NCBI GenBank assembly: GCA_051530055.1
Contig: CM121342.1
Coordinates: 10,726,001 to 10,790,000, forward strand
Length of the DNA stretch: 64,000 nt
Direction of reading: 5' to 3'
From: Neoechinorhynchus agilis
Lineage: Eukaryota > Acanthocephala
This document shows, one piece after another, positions 56,804-64,000 of the stretch. Position numbers and translations under genes: made by a program. The notes below the pieces were generated by a model that ran no database searches, was not told where the DNA came from, and saw only the letters and a program-made list of their open reading frames with translations. The stretch's first letter is position 1, and each line of letters begins with the position of its first letter.

Positions 56804-57376
56804 ATGCATTATTCCCGGAAACCCTCAGACCCGGCGAAGACATGCCGAGCCCGTGGATCGAATCTTCGTGTTCATTTCAAAAATACGGTTGAGACGGCCA
56901 GAGCTATAAAAAAGATGTCACTGGTACGAGCCAAGCGGTATTTGAACAATGTTCTTGAAAAGAAAGAGATTGTTCCGTTCAAGCATTTCACCGGCGGAAT
57001 CGGTCGAAAAGCTCAAGCAAAGCAGTTTAACTGGAGTCAAGGAAGATGGCCCGCGAAATCAGCCAAATTTTTGCTGGATCTTCTTCAGAATGCCGAGTCG
57101 AATGCAGAGTTTAAAGGATTGGACGTTGACCGACTTCATGTGGAGCACGTTCTCGTCAATCCCGCACCGAAAATGAGACGACGAATGTACCGGGCTCATG
57201 GACGGATTAACCCGTTTAAATCCAGTCCAAGCCATATTGAACTTATTTTGGTTGAGACCGACGATGCAGTCCCGATGCCAATCGGTGGAGCTGGAGCAGA
57301 GTCTCAAGTGAAAAAGGTTTCAAAAAAGAAACTAAAAAGACAAAAAATGATGGCTGCCGCCAGAAATGAATTGTGA
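56804..57376 (+). CDS. RPL17: Cytosolic large ribosomal protein uL22 (RPL17)
   Basis: Lines the exit tunnel of the 60S subunit. The family N-terminus [20 protein letters not shown] sets the start at 56804, although the frame is open further upstream. Then come [99 protein letters not shown] and a basic tail. 190 residues versus 184 in human. Single exon and intact. An AATATA/AATAAA-like context is not obvious downstream. Confidence 0.97.
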   Translation: MHYSRKPSDPAKTCRARGSNLRVHFKNTVETARAIKKMSLVRAKRYLNNVLEKKEIVPFKHFTGGIGRKAQAKQFNWSQGRWPAKSAKFLLDLLQNAESNAEFKGLDVDRLHVEHVLVNPAPKMRRRMYRAHGRINPFKSSPSHIELILVETDDAVPMPIGGAGAESQVKKVSKKKLKRQKMMAAARNEL

Positions 57377-57889
57377 TCGCGATAAGAAGACATTGTTGGT
57401 TCGGTTGACGGGGCTTACTGCATAAATATATTAGCTTTCAAAATATTTTGGTTAATCAGCTTATCATAAGGTGTTTATAGGTGAAACCTTGGCACTCTTA
57501 ACGTTTTCTAATTTTATATGTTTTTTCCAAAATTTTAACGAAGATGATAAAAAAACGCCACACTAAAAATTGAGGTTTTATAGATGGCCGTTTGGTTGGG
57601 GTTTCAAGTTTGGCTATAAACTCTCCCATGCTGAACAACCGGCCAATCTCAGTACAGCTGGGAGTTTTTTTACTTTTATCTGTGAGTATTTGATTTGACA
57701 TTGCTGATGTGTTTTTGGCTCAAGGTTTTACGGCCGTATGCTCTTCCTGACGCTAACCATCCCCATTTACCCGGGCTTGGGACCGAATCACCCATCTATG
57801 AGTATCGATTTATAATCCATATTTCACCATCATTTTAAGCTTTATTGATCTAATGAACTTCTCATTTCTGGGTCAAACATTAATTTCTT
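57377..57889. other. Intergenic
   Basis: Contains the repeat 57724-57785 shared with 441-504. No gene is supported; the frame at 57498-57701 has no recognisable similarity. Confidence 0.5.
57724..57785. repeat. Dispersed repeat shared with 441-504
   Basis: Contains cggccgtatgctcttcctga and ccccatttacccgggcttgg, matching the copy at the left end of the window. It lies directly beyond the 3' end of the minus-strand retroelement fragment at 57890-58560. Confidence 0.7.
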
Positions 57890-58560
57890 CCCAGAAATGC
57901 TTCTGATTTCGGATCGCCAGTGATTCGTCCCAATCTCTTAGACAATTGATTGACCAGGTCTTGGGCCGCGGTACCAAACGATCCGAGCGTCTCGACGCCA
58001 AAGGGAACGAAATAATGATTTCGATTCAGGTCCCTGTATCTTGCCTTTTTGCGTTCCTCAGAAGCGGTTGCTGCTCCCCCTGGTGGTGAAGAAAAATTAA
58101 AATGATTTTTATTTTAAATTTTAAAACGTACAAGCAACCTTGCTTATAAAAAAAGAGCGTACAATCTTGTGTACGCATCGCCGAAACCAATCGGATTTTA
58201 AAATAAAATTTATTGGCTGCGAATAGCGTCCCAGAGAGAGCAAACGCTTTTTTACCATGGAATACAGTGACCATTGACACCGGAATCTTCACACCGAAGA
58301 CTAAAAACCATCAAGAAAACCTGTAATCTTCGCCAAGAAAGCATCCATGAACGCTTCGTCCCAGAGAAGGCATTTGCCTTCTATCCACTGGTACTGTCCA
58401 GTCTACGGAGGCCATCGAGTCCGCAAACATTGCTCGGCTCAGGATGTTGGGCACTTTTAAGAGTATTAAGAGCACGACTACGAGAATTGCGTTCATTTCT
58501 TAGTGTTTTACTTTTCGCCGGCTGATTGCTGATACACTAGACCATGGCGTCCCGATGGAT
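57890..58560 (-). mobile_element. Decayed retroelement C-terminus with nested MITE
   Basis: On the minus strand, across frames: RHGLVYQQSAGEK, NAILSRALNT, EPSNVCGLDGLRRLD and FHGKKAFALSGTLFAAN, then (after the nested MITE) GGAATASEERKKARYRDLNR and NHYFVPFGVETLGSFGTAAQ, then LSKRLGRITGDPKS. This collinear order equals that of the plus-strand copy at 13268-14450 and confirms the family layout: Cys/His cluster, RPD-type segment, FVPFGVET domain. Confidence 0.75.
58086..58212. mobile_element. MITE copy inserted into the retroelement
   Basis: Begins gaaaaattaaaatgattttt and ends with gcatcgccgaaaccaatcgg followed by attttaaaat, as in the intact element at 49850-50047, but one arm is mostly deleted. 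It interrupts the retroelement between the segments corresponding to WDAIRSQ and PGGAAT, which are adjacent in the copy at 14220-14260. Confidence 0.8.
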
Positions 58561-58910
58561 TCATGCAAAGGCGGTGGGGATACTGCGATCAGTTTGAAAG
58601 AAGACGAATTAAATTGGATCATTGAATAGTATTTCCAAAAACCGTCATAAATGCGAAGAATGCGACATTTTTGTAAGAATTTTCATTCGCTCTGACGAAT
58701 CAGCGATGCGTTCGCTTCTTTGATAACGATGTCTCCAACAGCCTTCAAAGTTCATGAGCAACTTTGCAACGCAATTATTTTCCTATTTAACGGAGCGCTC
58801 GATTTTTGTTATTACCTTGTACTCGTAGGATTTTATTGACGTTGAAAAACATTTGTACGACGAACTCTTTTCATTTGTGCTCTCTCACAATACTCACCGA
58901 AGAAAAGCTA

Positions 58911-59165
58911 TTTTCTCAATCGCGATTTACTAGGACCGAAGCAGCGCTGACGTCATAGAATACGTCTCAGCGGTTAGTTATAAGCATCAGAGAAAATGAT
59001 TTTTCAATAGAGATCGTTGAATTTAGTAATCCCAGGATTCGCATTTTTCTCAATCGCGATTTACTGGGACCGAAGCAGCGCTGACGTCATAGAATACGTC
59101 TCAGCGGTTAGTTATAAGCGTCCGAGAAATTGATTTTTCAATAGAGATTGCAGAATTTAGGCGGT
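58911..59165. repeat. Tandem duplication, period 134 bp, each with a CRE palindrome
   Basis: Units begin ttttctcaatcgcgatttac at 58911 and 59045 and share gaccgaagcagcgctgacgt, then catagaatacgtctcagcgg. Each contains the palindrome TGACGTCA (58948-58955 and 59082-59089). Identity is above 95 percent over about 110 bases, so the duplication is recent or conserved. Confidence 0.8.
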
Positions 59166-59776
59166 ACCACGAAATTTATCAAGTCCAGGTTTTCAATTTT
59201 TGGTCAACTGATTTAGTGATGATGAATATCAAACTTAAGGTCTTAAGTTCTTTCGAACTTCGTGCTCATTCGAAAAAATCGTAAGCTCTGAGCACTTAAT
59301 TTTCTCGTGGATTCCCCTGTGACGTTTTCTGCGTCAGAGTTTGCTCACGTAGAGCACTTTTATAAGAGTCATTTGAAATCATTTGTTGTCTAGGTGAAAA
59401 GAAGACAATGGATAGGTTGACTTTTTTGCCCTATTGATGATAGAAAAAACGTAATTTTTAACGGCACTTATTTTCGCCTTTTTTTAATGACGTCGCTCAT
59501 TATCGGGAATTCACAGAGATCAATAAGCTCCGTTTGAAAATTTAGCCATAACCATGAAAAGCACTCGATTTCAGGTTTTTTGAAATTGAGATTCTATTTA
59601 CCGACCAAATAGTAATCTTCAAACCATCGACAAAAAAATTCTATTTAGCTTAAAATGAACGTAATAGCTGACATATAGATTGTTTTTCTAAATGTTTAGC
59701 AAAATCCACACAATATTTATCAATAATCTCGACCTTCACCGCTTTTTTGATTTGTAATCGGAACTAAATCCGAGCC

Positions 59777-59790
59777 GTTTCCATGGCAAC
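59777..59790 (+). promoter_or_regulatory. X-box (RFX site), copy 1
   Basis: GTTTCCATGGCAAC fits the imperfect-palindrome X-box bound by RFX factors (DAF-19 in nematodes), which drive ciliary genes. It is about 340 bases upstream of the RING-gene ATG. Confidence 0.55.
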
Positions 59791-59966
59791 CACTAAGCGC
59801 ATGACTTTTCTGAATTTATTTTTTATAACGTTTATTGTAGACTTTCAATCGATTTAAAGATCGTATTTTTAATCTAGAACATAATTCGAAAAATACATTA
59901 TCAGTGAATCTTTAGTTAAGGACCTTTAACCATCCTCCAAATTATTTTTGACAATAAATCCGAGCC

Positions 59967-59980
59967 GTTTCCATGGTAAC
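59967..59980 (+). promoter_or_regulatory. X-box (RFX site), copy 2
   Basis: GTTTCCATGGTAAC, a fully palindrome-compatible X-box, preceded by the same aatccgagcc as copy 1, exactly 190 bases away. It is 152 bases upstream of the RING-gene ATG, a typical distance for nematode X-boxes. Confidence 0.55.
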
Positions 59981-60131
59981 CATCTACGGAACTGACAGCC
60001 GACGTCTCTTTTTGGACGACATTGAACCGTCGTCTTTTACGTTTTAGATTAGTTTTTGATCGCGATAGCGATATTGTACTTGTGATTTATACGCCACTGA
60101 TTCGCAACCCCGGTTAAAGTTAACAGCTTTA

Positions 60132-60819
60132 ATGACTGCAACTAAAACTCATAGATTTTTGCTGATGGATAATTCCTCAGATCCCGTTATTCATAACGAT
60201 GACGATAGTCCTCCGGAACGTCGGAAACCGCCCAACGCATCCCCCAATATTCTTCTGTTCTCTTTGGCTAAAAGAGAAGAGACGAAATACAGAGAACGGC
60301 GGTGGCACGGACGACTTTTTGTGCAACATTTGCCTCGATATTGCCCACGAAGCCGTCGTCTCGTTTTGCGGACACATGTTCTGTTGGCCGTGTTTGTCCC
60401 AATGGTTTGACACTCGTCCCAACAACCAAACATGCCCCGTTTGTAAGAATCCCTTGACCAGTGAGAAGGTAGTTCCGATATATGGAAAGAACAGTGACCG
60501 GGTCGATCCACGGACCGTGACACGACCGCGTCCATCAGCTCAAAGATCAACAAACTCTGGTGTCGCTCATCATCGACGGGATAACGGATTCTTAGTAGAC
60601 GCCGCTGGGTTTCAAATGTCTTTTGGAATCGGAGCATTTCCTATTGGACTCTTCTCAACCACTTTTAATTTCGGACGAAACACTGGAGAGCAGGAATCTA
60701 ACCGCGCCGATCGAAATGTAGGATTTGCAGGACTCTTTGGTCCTGATGATAATACAACTGCATCCAGAATTTATTTCCTTTTGGCTATTATAATAATCAC
60801 CTGGATATTGCTCTTCTGA
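60132..60819 (+). CDS. RNF185: RNF185/RNF5-type membrane E3 ubiquitin ligase
   Basis: An ER/mitochondrial-membrane RING ligase in ER-associated degradation. Exons 60132-60219 and 60275-60819 (55-nt intron) give 210 residues. The RING (about 46-86) is complete: CNICLDIAHEAVVSFCGHMF, then CWPCLSQW and CPVCK. It continues KVVPIYG and, as in RNF185, FQMSFGIGAFPIGLFSTTFN, and ends in a hydrophobic C-terminal anchor (YFLLAIIIITWILLF). Human RNF185 has 192 residues. The N-terminus before the RING is acidic (IHNDDDSPPE); the ATG at 60165 is an alternative start. Reading straight through without the intron puts a hydrophobic segment before the RING that the family lacks, which supports splicing. Confidence 0.93.
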
Positions 60820-61870
60820 CTCACTGGAAAAGAATTCAAAATAGATCGAGCGTGTGTTAAATCTATCCTGACCACCGGGCGTACTGAATAAATACTAGTT
60901 TTATGGAACAATGAACAGGAAGGTTTATTTATTTCGTCGCTCTACTCCATAGGATCCATTTAGAAAAGTTTTAATTGGAAAACAATTTGAAGAATGGGAA
61001 TTTATATGACACAGTCAGTCATTTTTAGCGTGATTAGACGAATAAATGACGGCGGATTTGCCTTATAACAGTCCTTCGGAGGAAATGTCATGGGTTTTTT
61101 AATCGGTCGTCATAAACATTTTCAGTTGTTCCCTAGAAGATCTCCACATTCGCAGAAGAGATGGAAATGTTTTCGCTTGAAGGAAAACATTCGTAATCAT
61201 CCGTGTAACGAGTGGATTGTGTTGCTCAAGGGACGAATCGAGGCGCAAATTATTAACGAGGCATCAAAAGCGGTATTAGTCCTTTGGGAGATTTGAAAGG
61301 GACAACGGAGAGCTTGACGGTTTCTAAAACAACAATTACTACTGATACTCCTTGCTCTGGATTATTGATGAGCGATATATAATGAACTGAAAGCTTTTAA
61401 AAACACATACCCGAGATTGCTTCCTCGGGCTCTTTTGCTTGCCGCTCCGCTTTTGTTCGCATGGTGGCACTGATACCCATTCTGTGGTTGATTCAATTAG
61501 CCAAGAATTAGAGGGATAGTGCGTCGGAGTTGGAGGAAGGGTACGAGAGCAAAAGTGGTTTATGATTATTCCGAGATGACAAAGAACTTCTCCATCTCCA
61601 TTGGGATTAATCCATTACATGTGAAGCCACCGTTGTCGATTGCCCCCGCCCCTTGTGTGTGTTTGCAATCTTCATTCGCCGTCGCTTATTAGCTTTGCTT
61701 TATTCTGACCCACAACAAAGACCGACGCGAAATTCCATCTCACGAGCTGTCATCATCTATCCAGTTGAGAAGCCCTATACACCCGAAAAACTAGAAACTA
61801 CACCGACTACAATGTATCTAGCCAAATAGAAACAAATCGGTTCCTGTTTTGTCTTGTTATAATCATCATC
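60820..61870. other. Intergenic with an unassigned 68-codon frame
   Basis: 61090-61296 (+) encodes a basic peptide (HSQKRWKCFRLKENIRNHPC in its middle). It has no recognised family. The rest is unassigned. Confidence 0.4.
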
Positions 61871-62172
61871 ATGAGACGTGAGTATATTACTTTTTCGAGT
61901 GGCTCAACGCGAAAACGTATAGGAGGAGGAATGTCTAAGCAGCCAAGACAAAAAAGAGCCGAAATCCAACGACTTAGCAGTATTTCGAACCTCAGAACCA
62001 AGCAATTGGCCGGATCCGTTCTGTCCAAAAATGCGTATGCACAACAGGAAGCTGAGCGCATCGAGCATTTCGATATCGAACTTCGACCTACTAAACTCCA
62101 TGAGCTTAAAATGGGCGAAGTAGTTGCTGGAAACGAAAGGTTCGTAGCGGCTAAGCACACACATACACTCAA
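61871..62172 (+). CDS. Possible first exon of an unrecognised protein
   Basis: A basic N-terminal region (RIGGGMSKQPRQKRAEIQRL) is followed by a helical stretch SSISNLRTKQLAGSVLSKNA and AYAQQEAERIEHFDIELRP. A donor-like GTTCGT follows GNER (about 62141), so the last residues before the stop may be intronic. The alternative ATG at 61931 (MSKQP) may be the start. No family is recognised. Confidence 0.4.
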
Positions 62173-62178
62173 TACTTA

Positions 62179-62529
62179 ATGGATTTTAAAAACTTTCACC
62201 TTATCTACTCATACGAAATAAAGTCTTCACACAATGCCACGGGGACTCTTAAGATTTTTCGTAAGCAAAGTAGAAAAAAGACACAAATCAAGATCGACGA
62301 ATTTCTAAAAAAAATGCTCACTTTCTTCGTGAAGTACTTTTATAGTTACGAACGGTATGTAAAGAATTTACTTCGGAAAATCCCTGAGGAAAAACGCGCA
62401 CCACATCTATTTTACGTATCGTTTTATCTCATGACAAGTGCAGGTAATTGGAAGACTGAGACATTGATTGCGCTACTTTTAGAGAAAACCTTTTTGAAGA
62501 AAGCATTTCTTGCGCTTGTCAGAAATTAG
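62179..62529 (+). other. Unassigned 116-codon frame
   Basis: Open frame with lysine-rich helical segments (KIFRKQSRKKTQIKIDEFLK) and a hydrophobic C-terminal half (LLLEKTFLKKAFLALVRN). It could be a downstream exon of the preceding frame, but no splice joining the two gave a recognisable product. Confidence 0.3.
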
Positions 62530-63277
62530 GATTTAATTTTGGTAAGAGCACTGCTTCCTGACGAATGTATTACATTTTTACCGGAGTTTTGGTCTCACTC
62601 AAAGTAGCAATCGTTAAAAAAAGGATCGTTGTTACCATGGGCCAATATAATTATTTGCTTCATTAAATAATAAACAAAATTGAATTATGAGTATCCTTAA
62701 ACAACTAAATAGCTTCTCATTTTTACTCGTTCTCGACGAATTCTGCAAAGACGATGAATCACAGACAGTATCGGTGAGTTCGTAGCCATTTGGTTTTTTA
62801 CTTGAGCGTGGGCATCGAAATAAATGTAATCGACAAAATTCCCTTCAGAAACCAAAAATTATGAACAAAGACCGAACTCCTATTTCTCTCCTCAGGACTC
62901 CCTAGATTAAAGCAAGATCGATTCGTACGTTTAATCCCACTGAGGTGCCATTCAAAATTAGTTCTCAAGTTCGTGCGCCTGAAATCTGATCCGTCGCCGC
63001 CATTTCCAAAGACGTTCGCAATGATTAATGCCACGCGCTTTTTATATATTAAAGATCTTACTCGTTCAATCCTGTCGCGGTGTTTTTGTTGGATCTCGCT
63101 TCCTCTCTCATTATCTGCCCGGGAAGTTTTAATTATTCAACTTATTTGACCAAACATGCCTGACTTTTCGATATATACACACACCAAATTTCTGCTCCAA
63201 AAGACGTCTCTCCCGCAAACGCCTCTGTCTTAATCAACGCAATCTTGTGAACCGTAAATTTTTATGCCCACTATCAA
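62530..63277. other. Intergenic upstream of the innexin gene
   Basis: No supported gene. The minus-strand frame at 62798-63034 has no recognisable similarity. Confidence 0.5.
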
Positions 63278-64000
63278 ATGGCTTATTGTATTTGTGTGGT
63301 GCGTGGAAAAAAGAAATCTCGAATGCCTCGTCGAAATCTCCAACTTCATCTGCACCAACAAACTTCCAATCTTCGAAGACCTACTGATCACTCGTTCAGC
63401 AGCCATTTACAAAGACTGAGAAAAAGTTTCCCTCGAAAACAAGTGCTTTCACCGTCCGCACACTCGTCGATTTTCCGAAGATACTCGTCGCTTGAGAATA
63501 ATGTCCCTCTCGCAAACATTGTCGCTGACACTTTTGATCAGGATGATAGGTACGGTTCTTTTTTTCTAAATAATTTCCATACAAATCGCCTTTATTCGTA
63601 ATTGATCGCTCCAATTATTTTTCTCCTTTTCTCGAAACTATTTAGTATGGTTGCCGGATTTTTGGACGCAATATCCAAGGTCAGGCAACTGAGCTTCAAC
63701 GACGATGACGATCTCTACGATCGCCTTAGTAGGCGGTACACAGTGGTAATGCTGACTCTGTTTGCCGTGATTATATCCACTAAACAATACGTCGGTGATC
63801 CGATAGCTTGTTGGACTCCAGCTCAATTCACTGGCGCCCACGTCGAGTATACAAACTACATTTGTTGGATATCTAACAAATATTATGTGGATTTTAAGCG
63901 CAGATTGCCCGGACGAGAAGAAATCCGAGAACATAAAATCGCATACTACCAATGGGTTCCTTTCATTCTGCTGACAATGATGCTTTTCTTTTACGTCCCT
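63278..64000 (+). CDS. Innexin gap-junction subunit, 5' part
   Basis: Innexins form invertebrate gap junctions and hemichannels. Exon 1 (63278-63549) encodes a 90-residue basic, Ser-rich cytoplasmic extension; exon 2 (63646 to the window end) the canonical N-terminal half, joined by a 96-nt intron (phase 2). Canonical features: DDDDLYDRLSRRYTVVMLTL, the first transmembrane segment ending IISTKQYVGDPIACW, the first extracellular loop with its two cysteines (IACW and YICW), and the invariant YYQWVPFILL leading into TM2. The long N-terminal extension recalls UNC-7-type nematode innexins. An alternative start at 63647 (MVAGF) would give the short form. The gene continues beyond 64000. Confidence 0.95.

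Larger units (their letters stand above)
58561..60131. other. Intergenic upstream of the RING E3 gene
   Basis: Holds the CRE-containing tandem repeat (58911-59165) and two X-boxes (59777, 59967). No gene is supported. The X-boxes sit in a repeated 27-base context (aatccgagccgtttccatgg). Confidence 0.55.

Noticed and set aside
1-64000. tRNA, rRNA, spliced-leader RNA and CRISPR-like arrays
   Set aside because: Scanned by eye for tRNA B-box cores, SL1-like leaders and regularly spaced short repeats; none convincing. A tRNA-finding program would be decisive.

Overview
This is a eukaryotic, AT-rich window that reads as invertebrate and most probably nematode. A pannexin/innexin-family gap-junction gene enters at the right end. 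Most introns are only 38-60 nt. Several genes have a splice acceptor at or just before the start codon with no visible upstream coding exon, as expected for spliced-leader trans-splicing. Species cannot be fixed from sequence alone; a member of the Enoplea/Dorylaimia is a guess.

Layout. 0-13 kb: a LINE endonuclease fragment, a broken FoxP-like gene (2.5-3.5 kb), an unrecognised 365-aa gene, NAC-beta/BTF3 (9.0 kb) and an Ndfip-like ubiquitin-ligase adaptor (11.3-12.1 kb). 13-21 kb: a decayed non-LTR retroelement, an Atg4 cysteine protease (15.1-16.2 kb) and an eight-exon beta-hexosaminidase (19.0-20.9 kb). 21-26.6 kb: a transposon graveyard with CR1-like reverse-transcriptase pieces, a rearranged perfect 100-bp duplication and a Penelope-like GIY-YIG endonuclease. 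26.8-31 kb: a 15-exon mitochondrial leucyl-tRNA synthetase and mitochondrial ribosomal protein S21, both on the minus strand. 31-35.5 kb: mostly repeats. 35.6-38.9 kb: a BAG3-like co-chaperone with two BAG domains and two TFIIH subunit 5 (Tfb5) copies. 40.9-47.2 kb: a LIM-homeodomain factor, two unrecognised spliced genes, IGBP1/alpha4 and Mediator subunit 22. 48.5-52.4 kb: HMG-CoA synthase and an RMDN-family TPR protein. 52.9-58.6 kb: nested retroelements around ribosomal protein L17. 58.9-64 kb: tandem repeats, two perfect RFX X-boxes, an RNF185/RNF5-type E3 ligase and the innexin.

Spliced models were built by hand from conserved protein families plus GT/AG and reading-phase consistency. 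The models for beta-hexosaminidase, LARS2, the BAG gene, LIM-HD, IGBP1, MED22, RMDN and RNF185 all sum to whole codons. The genes look like an ordinary single-copy housekeeping and regulatory set. Loose themes are mitochondrial translation (LARS2, MRPS21) and proteostasis (RNF185, Ndfip, BAG, Atg4, NAC-beta), without evidence of co-regulated clusters.

The most unusual content is a family of retroelement C-terminal fragments (six copies, one with an intact end), Penelope-like material with hammerhead-like motifs, a mitochondrial LeuRS with a shrunken editing domain, an HMG-CoA synthase intron with no GT donor, and a 55-bp perfectly templated inverted insertion.
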